DNA of 12,154 nucleotides from an uncultured Mailhella sp. (GTDB lineage: Bacteria > Desulfobacterota > Desulfovibrionia > Desulfovibrionales > Desulfovibrionaceae), in the NCBI GenBank assembly GCA_910577155.1, contig CAJTMS010000055.1, positions 1 to 12,154 of the forward strand. The letters run 5' to 3'. Positions 1-6,817 of the stretch are shown here, in pieces. The position numbers were made by a program, and so were the translations under genes. Within the stretch, counting starts at the first letter, position 1. Each line of letters begins with the position of its first letter. The notes beneath the pieces were generated by a model. That model was not told the origin of the DNA, did not search any database, and was given only the letters and a program-made list of their open reading frames with translations.

Positions 1-36
1 TTTTGTTCATACACTCATATTTTCATAATTTTCAGA

Positions 37-58
37 ATTATTACTTTATTATTACTTT
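37..58. repeat. 11-bp perfect tandem duplication
   Basis: The unit ATTATTACTTT occurs twice without a gap, at 37-47 and 48-58. It is short and AT-rich, so it could be a slippage product with no function. It ends eight bases before the hairpin at 66-89. Confidence 0.85.
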
Positions 59-65
59 TTCAAGG

Positions 66-89
66 GGAAAACTTTTCCAAAAGTTTTCC
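66..89. terminator. perfect 11-bp hairpin, possible terminator
   Basis: GGAAAACTTTT (66-76) is followed by CC and then by its exact reverse complement AAAAGTTTTCC (79-89). On the plus strand it is followed by TTTTGA, a short T run. On the minus strand the following bases (CCTTGAAAAAG) are not T-rich. It therefore looks more like a terminator for a plus-strand gene beyond the left edge, or a structural or repeat hairpin, than a classical terminator for the acetyltransferase gene. Similar GGGGAAAACTTTT hairpins are, from memory, frequent between genes in Desulfovibrio relatives; I could not check this. Confidence 0.4.
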
Positions 90-161
90 TTTTGACCCCT
101 TTCAACACGTTTTAACTGTTATGATAATTTATTACGATACCATATAAAAATGCTGTCTTGC

Positions 162-644
162 TTAAATTAAACTTTTCATAAAAAAGATAGAATCTCTGTC
201 AGGGAAATCATATTGAACAGGCACTTCTTTAGGGGCAATTTGTTTAAAGCCATTTCTCAAATAGAAGATACGGGCTCTGTGACAAGCTTCCGGATTATCT
301 AAAATAATTGCACAGCGCCCTGCATTTTGAGCAAATTTTTCATATTCAAGATACAATTTAAGGGCTGTTTTGTATTCACTGCCTCTGTATTTGTAGTCCA
401 CAAAAAACTTTTTCAAAATACAATACTTTCCTTTTTTCAATAATCCGATCGTGCCTATGACAGTATCTTCATCATCTGCAGCTATCCAAAAACAATCGCC
501 CTTTTTCAAATAATATTCCGTTATATTATTCATATCAGGCTGTTCTTCCAAAGACAAATCCACTTTATTATCAAAATTCTGAAGATATAAAATAAGCGCA
601 ATTACTTGATTTTTATATTTTTCTTCATAAATTTTAATTTCCAT
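162..644 (-). CDS. GNAT-family N-acetyltransferase
   Basis: This is a small (160 aa) soluble acetyltransferase of the GNAT fold, which transfers acetyl from acetyl-CoA to an amine; the substrate is unknown. The fold shows in FWIAADDEDTVIGTIGLL (about 52-69, beta strands 2-3), KKFFVDYKYRG (78-88, the strand 4 and acetyl-CoA loop region) and ARIFYLRNGFKQI (124-136, motif B). The tail YDFPDRDSIFF (145-155) is typical of a small GNAT subgroup often found with MarR regulators. The acetyl-CoA loop reads R87-G-S-E-Y-K where RGxGxG/A is expected, so cofactor binding may be altered. I chose the ATG at 644 rather than an upstream in-frame start at 671 because AAGGAG sits seven bases before it and the family starts here. 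The start overlaps the last 11 bases of the decayed marR, as expected for an old two-gene unit. Confidence 0.85.
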   Translation of the reverse strand: MEIKIYEEKYKNQVIALILYLQNFDNKVDLSLEEQPDMNNITEYYLKKGDCFWIAADDEDTVIGTIGLLKKGKYCILKKFFVDYKYRGSEYKTALKLYLEYEKFAQNAGRCAIILDNPEACHRARIFYLRNGFKQIAPKEVPVQYDFPDRDSIFFMKSLI

Positions 645-950
645 GCGTATTCTCCTTTCCCAAAATTGCAATGACGGTATCCATTGCCTTGCAGAGTTTA
701 CGACATTCAGCCATGCTCAATCTATTGATTTTATTTTCTATTTGGTAGTCCGTTAATGCCATGAGCGTTCACATTCCCTGCGTCCTTTCTCTGTCAAAGA
801 AATACAGGTTGCCCTTTTATCATCATGAGACTTATTTTTTTCAAGCAGCCCGTTTTTGTCAAAACGCTTTATAATCCTATTCAAATAACTTTTATCAATA
901 TGCAGAATTTTTACTAATTCACACGGATTCTTTTTATACGCTTCCAACAA
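634..950 (-). pseudogene. decayed MarR-family regulator (truncated, frameshifted)
   Basis: Two adjacent minus-strand frames together spell most of a MarR winged-helix regulator. The first frame (950-753) gives LLEAYKKNP, the helix-turn-helix ELVKILHIDKSYLNRIIKRF, the wing HDDKRATCISLTEKG and then RRECERSWH before a stop. The second frame (762-634) picks up with ALTDYQIENKINRL and MAECRKLCKAMDTVIAIL, which fits the C-terminal dimerisation helices that normally follow LTEKG. Joining them needs one extra base near 763. The N-terminal helices (roughly 30-40 residues) are absent: the first frame is closed by TGA at 956-954, inside the coding sequence of the RND pump. KKNP also runs straight into CELVKIL where a few more residues are usual, suggesting a small in-frame loss. 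The family normally has about 140-150 residues; about 100 remain here. MarR proteins commonly repress efflux genes, but this copy is very unlikely to work. It is possible that the first frame is still translated, but it lacks the dimer interface. Confidence 0.82.
652..657 (-). promoter_or_regulatory. ribosome binding site of the GNAT gene
   Basis: AAGGAG on the minus strand lies seven bases before the ATG at 644-642. It is the best Shine-Dalgarno match I noticed among the genes here, and it decides the start of the acetyltransferase against the in-frame upstream codon at 671. Confidence 0.75.
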
Positions 951-3900
951 TTTTCAAAAAAGTTATGCACATCTTCCAAAATCACATAAAAAGAGGGAAC
1001 AATGACAAGGGTAATAAGGGTGGCAAACAGCACTCCAAAGCCAAGAGAAATAGCCATGGGCACCATCATAATTGCTTCCCGCGATGTTTCAAACATCATG
1101 GGCATAAGCCCCATAAAGGTAGTCAATGTTGTCAATAAAATAGGTCTGAACCGCTGAATAGCCGACTGGCGTATGGCAGTAAAGCAATCCTGTCCCTCCC
1201 GCCGTTTGATGTTGGCGAAGTCAATGAGCACAAGAGAGTCGTTGACGACAACCCCTGTCAAAGCCACCATACCAAAAATACTGATAACGCTTAAACTGTG
1301 CCCAAGCAAAATATGCCCGAAAATTGCCCCAACAATACCAAAGGGAATAGAAATCATAATAATAAAAGGCTGGGTATAGCTTTTAAACGGAATGGCAAGC
1401 AAGGCATAAATACCAAGCAGTGAAAACAGGAGCCCATAAATCATGGCATTAGTACTTTCCTGCATATCCTGCTGCCGTCCGCCAAAACGCCAATGCAGCC
1501 CCGGGTAGCGGGCCATAAGCACAGGCAAAATATCCCTTTGCACAGCCCGCATAATCATGCTTGTTGCAGAAGAAGGAGTAATATTCGCTGTCACGGGAAT
1601 ACTTTTTTTGCCATTATCATGGACAATCTTTGCATCGGCCATGGTATCGATCACCTGCACAATATCCCGCAAAAGCACTTCCTGCCCGGAAGGAGAACGG
1701 AGTACTAAATCTTCAAAATAGGCAAGCTGTTTTTCATTTTCAGGCAAACGGACACGCACGGTAATTTCATTGGTGCCCCGCTGCTGTCTAAATGCAATAG
1801 CCCCTTCATAGGCAGCACGCACCTGAGAAGCGATATCCCGGGTTGTAAAACCAAGCTGTCTTGCAAAAGGCAGAAGTTTCATGTCAAATTGCCGTCTGGT
1901 ATTGGAGATACCGGAATCAATATCCCCTACTTCAGGAAACTCCTGAATATAATGAACTAAATCCATTGCAGCTGCATTTAAAATGTCTGTATCCCTGTGA
2001 GACAAATACACAGTCAATCCCTTGCCGGAGCCGGGACCGCCGCGGTCTGCAAGCATACTTAACGTTTCCACCCCGGGGATAACACCGACTTTTTCCCGCC
2101 ATGCATTGGTAAACTGCGTTGTGGAAACAGGGCGGATTTCAGAGGCAGGCATAAAGACACGGACTTGAATGCTGTCTTCATTGATATGCACATAAATACC
2201 GCGGGAAACTGAATTGCCGCCATTTTCTGCAATGACTTCCTTCGCTGCATCAACAAGGTGATTTTTAATCCTTTCCATTTCATGCTGAGGAGCGCCTGCC
2301 GGCATAGTTGCCTCTGCAAAGGCATAATCGGAATCCGCTTTTGGCATCAGGTCAAAACCCAACCGACCGGAAACAGCATAGGTTATACTGCAAAAAAGCA
2401 CTGCAATGCCAATAGCTACAGAAATATAACGATTTCTTATAACATAATTAATAAATCCGCCGTAGCGATATTCCACAAAATACATGAACACCCTATTAAA
2501 TTTATCTTGTTTTTGACAGATAAATTTAATAGGTTCTTTCCACCATGAATACTGTTTTTGACTGTCTGCAATAACTTTTTTCTGATGTGAAAGGTGTGCA
2601 GGCAGTACAAATAAGGACTCAATCAAAGAACAGCTGAAAACCGCAATAACAATAAGGGGCAATCCTGCCCAAATTTTTCCCATGGTTCCCGGAACAAATA
2701 AAATGGGCAAAAAGGTCAGCATATTGGTTAACACACTAAACACAACCGGAATAGCAACTTCCCGAATTCCATAGACGGAAGATTCTAAGGCGGATTTTCC
2801 CCTGTCCTGCCACGAACTGATATTTTCCCCCACCACAATGGCATCGTCAACAACAATCCCGAGTGTGACAATAAAGGCAAACATAGTAATAACATTGACT
2901 GTCAAATTAAAAGGCATAAAAAACCAAAAACCGCCTAAAATTGATGTCGGTATCCCGAGACTGACCCATAACGCCAAGGACGGACGCAAAAAAATTGCCA
3001 AACAAATAAAGACAAGGACAACACCGCTGATGGCGTTGGATATCAATATTTCAGAACGGACTTTATAAATATCGGATAAATTATTCCGAACTTCCAGCCG
3101 GATATCCCCGGGCAAAATTTGATTATAATAATTAATAACTTCCAAAGCGGCATTGGATACCTCAACCGGGGAATGGTCATCAGTTTTGGAAATGGCAAGC
3201 AAAATGGAATCTTCGCCATTAAATTCCGACCAACGGGTGACATCTTCCACCCCCTCGGAAATGGTAGCAATATCCTCTAATAAAAGACGGCTGCCGTCCT
3301 CATTGGTACGCACAACAATATCAGCAAACTCAGCAGCATAGTCACGGCGTTCATCAACTCGAAGCAAAATATCACCGGAACGGGTTTTTAGCGTACCTCC
3401 GCCCAGTTCAATGGACATATCTCCGATAACCGTGGCAACATCTTCCAGTTTCAAGCCATATCTTCGCAGTTTATCCTGAGGAACTTCCACGTGTATTTCC
3501 AAATCCTTGGAGCCTTCCACTTCCACATTGGCAATAAGGGGCAGCTGCGACAAGTCATCTTTAATAATATCAGCCCAATACTTTAAAATTTGATAATTGT
3601 CATTTCCATAGAGAATAACGCTTAAAACCTCAACATGCCGTTTTCGCAAAGCAATAACGGGACGTTCTGCTTCTTTCGGAAACGTGGTTATCCTGTCAAC
3701 TTCAGCTTTAACATCCTGCAGCACCTGATTTTCATCAGCATTATCCAGCAAAGTCAGCGTTACGGTTGTTGAGCCCGGACTGATGCGGGCGGCACTTTCT
3801 TTTATACCGTCAACAGTATCAAGGGAATCCTCAATAACATTGACAATACTTTTCTCCATTTCACCGGGGGTTGCCCCGGGATAGGTCACTTGAATGGTGA

Positions 3901-4057
3901 TTGCCCCAAGGGTAAAAGAGGGAAAAACATCTTTTGTAACCTGTGTGGAGACCAAAAAACCGCCGATGAGCATGACTGCCATAAGAATATTGGCAGCAAC
4001 AGGGTTTCTTGCCATCCAAGATAATGCACCTTTATGGATATCTATTTTTTCTGCCAT
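914..4057 (-). CDS. RND efflux pump, inner-membrane subunit (AcrB-like)
   Basis: This is the proton-driven inner-membrane transporter of a tripartite pump that moves drugs or other compounds to the outside through the partners encoded upstream. At 1047 aa it has the usual length. The order is TM1 at about 18-38, periplasmic porter domain to about 335, TM2-6 (about 337-490), cytoplasmic loop (about 491-540), TM7 (about 543-562), second porter domain to about 865 and TM8-12 (about 870-1028). The relay aspartates are in GIVVDDAIVVGEN (D404, D405). In TM10 the lysine of AcrB (K940) is replaced by N939 in GVVVNDSLVL; the TM11 RFRPILLTT motif is retained. The ATG lies four bases after the adaptor stop, and I see no Shine-Dalgarno, so translation is probably coupled to the adaptor. 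The last codons overlap the marR remnant, and the C-terminal WKRIKRIRVN may derive from that junction. Substrate cannot be told from sequence. Confidence 0.93.
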   Translation of the reverse strand: MAEKIDIHKGALSWMARNPVAANILMAVMLIGGFLVSTQVTKDVFPSFTLGAITIQVTYPGATPGEMEKSIVNVIEDSLDTVDGIKESAARISPGSTTVTLTLLDNADENQVLQDVKAEVDRITTFPKEAERPVIALRKRHVEVLSVILYGNDNYQILKYWADIIKDDLSQLPLIANVEVEGSKDLEIHVEVPQDKLRRYGLKLEDVATVIGDMSIELGGGTLKTRSGDILLRVDERRDYAAEFADIVVRTNEDGSRLLLEDIATISEGVEDVTRWSEFNGEDSILLAISKTDDHSPVEVSNAALEVINYYNQILPGDIRLEVRNNLSDIYKVRSEILISNAISGVVLVFICLAIFLRPSLALWVSLGIPTSILGGFWFFMPFNLTVNVITMFAFIVTLGIVVDDAIVVGENISSWQDRGKSALESSVYGIREVAIPVVFSVLTNMLTFLPILFVPGTMGKIWAGLPLIVIAVFSCSLIESLFVLPAHLSHQKKVIADSQKQYSWWKEPIKFICQKQDKFNRVFMYFVEYRYGGFINYVIRNRYISVAIGIAVLFCSITYAVSGRLGFDLMPKADSDYAFAEATMPAGAPQHEMERIKNHLVDAAKEVIAENGGNSVSRGIYVHINEDSIQVRVFMPASEIRPVSTTQFTNAWREKVGVIPGVETLSMLADRGGPGSGKGLTVYLSHRDTDILNAAAMDLVHYIQEFPEVGDIDSGISNTRRQFDMKLLPFARQLGFTTRDIASQVRAAYEGAIAFRQQRGTNEITVRVRLPENEKQLAYFEDLVLRSPSGQEVLLRDIVQVIDTMADAKIVHDNGKKSIPVTANITPSSATSMIMRAVQRDILPVLMARYPGLHWRFGGRQQDMQESTNAMIYGLLFSLLGIYALLAIPFKSYTQPFIIMISIPFGIVGAIFGHILLGHSLSVISIFGMVALTGVVVNDSLVLIDFANIKRREGQDCFTAIRQSAIQRFRPILLTTLTTFMGLMPMMFETSREAIMMVPMAISLGFGVLFATLITLVIVPSFYVILEDVHNFFENCWKRIKRIRVN
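2492..2533. repeat. perfect 16-bp inverted repeat inside the pump gene
   Basis: CCTATTAAATTTATCT (2492-2507) is matched exactly by AGATAAATTTAATAGG (2518-2533) around a 10-base spacer. On the mRNA this would fold into a 16-bp hairpin. It falls on codons for about residues 509-522 (PIKFICQKQDKFNR), in the cytoplasmic loop between TM6 and TM7. No T run follows it on either strand, so it is not a normal terminator. Confidence 0.9.
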
Positions 4058-4061
4058 ATGT

Positions 4062-5249
4062 TTAATTTTTGCTAATGTTGCTGATGGTTAAAGGCATACC
4101 TTGAATAGGAGAGGCAATAACGGACGTAATCACGTATTCAGACTCGGCAAGCCCCTGACGGATATACACATTATCCAAATCTTTCCACGCAATGTCCACA
4201 TCACGGATATCAAGAATATACTCAGTTTCGCCATTTTCTTCCGTTGACTTCACCGGTACGGCCACGAAGATATTATCATTGGGCTGTAAAGCTTTTCGCG
4301 GAACGATAACAGCATTTTCAAGACTTCCTGCTTTAAAAAGAACTTCGGCATGATCCCCTAAAATGAGCGCAGGTTCATTATTCTGCAAACCTAAGGGGTC
4401 AGGAATACTAATTAACACTCGTCCCATACGCGTTGCTGCATCAAGGCTTGCCACCTGCCTGATAATACGCCCTTCCCGTACAACGCCTGTGGTTGTCGTA
4501 ATCAGCACGCTTGTATTCACATTTTGCTTGAGATTTAAACTTGTCAATTTATCAATGGCAACTGCAGCTTCAATCCTGTATTCATCAATTCCCACAAGCT
4601 TCATCAGATTATCCTGTGCATTGGTAAGGCTTCCCACAGAAACATTACGCTCCGTAACCATGGCGTTATAGGGAGCCGAAATGGTTGTATAATCAACATC
4701 TAATTGTGCCATTTTTACCGCAGCTTCAGCTGCCTCGACATCGGCTTTTGCCTGTGCTAATTGCGGTGCACGCAGTGCCAAATCGGAAATAATCACTTCT
4801 CCGATAAAGGAAGAGGAAAGCTGTTTTAATTGTTCCGCTTCTGCCTTTGCAACACTTTGCTGTCCCATTTCAAGCTGATAGGCCGCCTTTGCCTTTGCCA
4901 AATCACTTTTCTTTGACTGCAGCGTACTTTTAAACGTATCCGCATCAAGTTTGACAAGGACTTCCCCTTTTTTGACAATAGCCCCGATATCGGAATGTTC
5001 TGATAAAAAAACAACTTGTGAACTTACCCGGGCATTAACATTTGTTTCCTGAAAGGGCTTTATGGTGCCTAGGGCTCTAATTTGAACAGGGGCTTCCCCA
5101 ACAGAAACTTCAATAACATTGACGGCATAGCGTGCAGCAAGAGGCTTTTTCTTCATACTCACGGGTCTTGTTATCATAAAAACCCATGATACAATAATCA
5201 TTGCTGTTAATATTCCCAGAACAATAAACATTGTTTTTTTATTTTTCAT
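4062..5249 (-). CDS. RND efflux periplasmic adaptor (HlyD/AcrA family)
   Basis: This is the membrane fusion protein that links the inner-membrane pump to the outer-membrane channel. From the chosen ATG it is 395 aa. A short N-terminal membrane anchor (about 7-26) has no lipobox. It is followed by the split lipoyl domain (about 72-103 and 187-221, with VKKGEVLVKLDADTF and TTISAPYNAMVTERNVSVG), a long alpha-helical hairpin rich in Ala, Lys and Gln (about 105-185), a beta-barrel (about 224-305) and a membrane-proximal domain to the end. The frame is open up to 5342, but AAGGA lies eight bases before the ATG at 5249 and the anchor starts there, so the extra 31 residues are unlikely. Its start overlaps the last 11 bases of the outer-membrane gene, and its stop is four bases before the pump gene: a tightly packed operon. 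Confidence 0.92.
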   Translation of the reverse strand: MKNKKTMFIVLGILTAMIIVSWVFMITRPVSMKKKPLAARYAVNVIEVSVGEAPVQIRALGTIKPFQETNVNARVSSQVVFLSEHSDIGAIVKKGEVLVKLDADTFKSTLQSKKSDLAKAKAAYQLEMGQQSVAKAEAEQLKQLSSSFIGEVIISDLALRAPQLAQAKADVEAAEAAVKMAQLDVDYTTISAPYNAMVTERNVSVGSLTNAQDNLMKLVGIDEYRIEAAVAIDKLTSLNLKQNVNTSVLITTTTGVVREGRIIRQVASLDAATRMGRVLISIPDPLGLQNNEPALILGDHAEVLFKAGSLENAVIVPRKALQPNDNIFVAVPVKSTEENGETEYILDIRDVDIAWKDLDNVYIRQGLAESEYVITSVIASPIQGMPLTISNISKN

Positions 5250-6738
5250 GTACATTTTCCTTCTGCACCAACAAAGAAACCATATCTTGCGGAAAATACA
5301 TATTTCCCAAGGAACGATAGAGATTAATCCGTACCTGAACAATATTCACCCGCTCTCTCGCAATTCTTCTCTCTAAATCTTGGGTATCCTGCAAAAGCGT
5401 CAAAAAGCGCATAATGTCTTCCGAACCCTGCAAATATAAATTTAATGCTCCGCGGGTTGCACTTTTTGCCATAACGTACTGCTTTTCCAATAATGAAAGT
5501 TTTTCCTGCTGTGAATATTCCTGAGCAAGGGTATTATTGACTTCAGCAATGGCTTCGGCAACAGTTTTAATGTATGCTAACAAGGCTTCTTCTGCCCTAG
5601 CCCGCATTTTTTCAACCTGATACTTTTTTTCCCCTGCGTCAAAAAGTGTATAGGATAAACTTGCGAGCAGTTCATTTGCCCAGTTATCCAATAATAATGA
5701 GAGGTTACCTGCACTAAAAATATGGGCGAACGATAAAACTATTTTGGGAAAGCGGTTTGCCACGGCTTCTTGTAAATCATAATGGCTCGCCTCAACATTT
5801 GCCCAAGCAGAACGGATATCAGGTCTAAACCGCAATAAATCTATGGGTATTCCCGCGTCCGGAGCAGTCTTAATGTCCGGCAAAGGAGCATTCAGCTTAA
5901 AATCAGGTAAATTACCGGGAATTTTACCCAGTAAAATACAAAGGCTGTTTTTTAATTCTAAATCTTTTTGCAATAAATCAGGCAGTTCCGCCTTGGAAGC
6001 AGCAAGCACTTCTTCCTGCTGCAAAACATCAAGACTGCTGACAAGGGAATTGGAAAAACGGACTTTCTGCAGTTTGACAAGACTTTCATTGATATTTATC
6101 TGCTCTTTTAAAACCGCAAGCTCTGCCTGATTGCCCAATACTTCTGCCCATGTGCCGGCAACATCAGCTGATATGGTCATGACAGCTGTCTGCAAATCAT
6201 TATGGCTGGCTGCAAAACGTAAGGCATCAGCATTATAGGCAGAACGAACACGCCCCCATAAATCCACTTCATAGGAGGCTCCGCCTTCAAGTCTATAGCG
6301 TTCAGAAGAGGAAGAATAGCTTTGTGCTGCAGAGCTTTCCTTGCTTTCAGAATGATTATTTGCTCCAGACGCACCAATGGTGATTAAAGGGAAAAAGGAG
6401 CTTTCAGCAATGCCCGCATCTGCCGCATATTGTTTCATGCGAGCATACGCAGATAAAATATCATAGTTTTCTTTTAACGCAATTTCCTGCAAGCTATTTA
6501 AATCTTTGCTTGCAAAACTTTGCCACCAGACAATGTACGTATCTGTTTGTGCTTCACCCTGCTCGCTTTTATACGCTTCAAGCTCATCATAAAAATATTT
6601 TTCCAGCATAGGTGAAGAGAGGACTTCCACTTGCTGTTCCGGATTCAACTCAGGCATACCACAAGCTGAACAAAGAAAAACAAGAACAAGAACGAAAAAT
6701 TTAGAGAGCATATAGACTGTACTTTTTCTTTTCAGCAT
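5239..6738 (-). CDS. outer-membrane efflux lipoprotein (TolC/NodT family)
   Basis: This is the outer-membrane channel of the pump; family members form trimeric barrel and alpha-tunnel exit ducts. It has 499 aa. The N-terminus has basic KRK, a hydrophobic stretch (about 13-23) and the lipobox-like CSAC with C26 as the likely lipidated residue. Family motifs are SYEVDLWGRVRSA (155-167), LLRFRPDIRSAWANVEA (301-317) and SYTLFDAGEKK (362-372), in two similar halves of long helices. It is the first gene of the operon; its stop lies inside the adaptor gene. The start is not certain: the ATG at 6738 has only a weak GATGAG site, and a second ATG at 6711 would still leave a short lipoprotein signal. 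If the promoter listed at 6745-6773 is used, the first ATG would be nearly leaderless, which would favour 6711. Confidence 0.92.
   Translation of the reverse strand: MLKRKSTVYMLSKFFVLVLVFLCSACGMPELNPEQQVEVLSSPMLEKYFYDELEAYKSEQGEAQTDTYIVWWQSFASKDLNSLQEIALKENYDILSAYARMKQYAADAGIAESSFFPLITIGASGANNHSESKESSAAQSYSSSSERYRLEGGASYEVDLWGRVRSAYNADALRFAASHNDLQTAVMTISADVAGTWAEVLGNQAELAVLKEQININESLVKLQKVRFSNSLVSSLDVLQQEEVLAASKAELPDLLQKDLELKNSLCILLGKIPGNLPDFKLNAPLPDIKTAPDAGIPIDLLRFRPDIRSAWANVEASHYDLQEAVANRFPKIVLSFAHIFSAGNLSLLLDNWANELLASLSYTLFDAGEKKYQVEKMRARAEEALLAYIKTVAEAIAEVNNTLAQEYSQQEKLSLLEKQYVMAKSATRGALNLYLQGSEDIMRFLTLLQDTQDLERRIARERVNIVQVRINLYRSLGNMYFPQDMVSLLVQKENVHEK
5258..5262 (-). promoter_or_regulatory. 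ribosome binding site of the adaptor gene
   Basis: AAGGA on the minus strand lies eight bases before the ATG at 5249-5247 and only two before the in-frame ATG at 5255. The spacing favours the start at 5249. The site is inside the final codons of the outer-membrane gene. Confidence 0.6.
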
Positions 6739-6744
6739 TACTCA

Positions 6745-6773
6745 TCTATAGCATACAATAAAAATTTTTACAA
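6745..6773 (-). promoter_or_regulatory. candidate sigma-70 promoter of the efflux operon
   Basis: On the minus strand TTGTAA (6773-6768) is separated by 17 bases from TATAGA (6750-6745). The -10 is preceded by TGC, an extended -10. Each box matches four of six consensus bases. The expected start of transcription falls at or next to the first ATG of the outer-membrane gene. The 79-base gap is the only space available for a promoter of this operon. Confidence 0.35.
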
Positions 6774-6790
6774 TTATTTTCGAGTAGTAA

Positions 6791-6810
6791 AAATTTCTCA
6801 CATCCTGTGA
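6791..6810 (-). terminator. weak terminator-like hairpin after the SulP gene
   Basis: TCACA-TCC-TGTGA (6798-6810) can fold into a five-base-pair stem (six with a T-G pair) eight bases after the SulP stop codon. On the minus strand GAAATTTTTAC follows. The stem is short and the T run is broken, so termination would be partial at best. Confidence 0.3.
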
Positions 6811-6817
6811 AGAGATG

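Larger units (their letters stand above)
1..161. other. AT-rich non-coding left edge
   Basis: This stretch lies downstream of the acetyltransferase gene and runs off the window. I see no coding frame with a ribosome binding site in it. It holds an 11-bp tandem duplication and a strong AT-rich hairpin, both listed separately. The hairpin may separate the minus-strand genes here from whatever lies to the left. Confidence 0.6.

Noticed and set aside
85..125. Plus-strand promoter-like boxes TTGACC and extended -10 TGT-TATGAT.
   Set aside because: The spacing is about 22 bases, too long for sigma-70, and it would read antisense into the acetyltransferase gene with no plus-strand gene following.
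645..950. Programmed frameshift that would make one intact MarR protein.
   Set aside because: No clear slippery heptamer is present near 763, and the N-terminal third is missing anyway, so decay is more likely than recoding.
6798..6810. TCACA-N3-TGTGA looks like a CRP/FNR-type operator.
   Set aside because: CRP and FNR half-sites are in the opposite order (TGTGA-N6-TCACA or TTGAT-N4-ATCAA) with different spacing; a weak terminator stem is the simpler reading.
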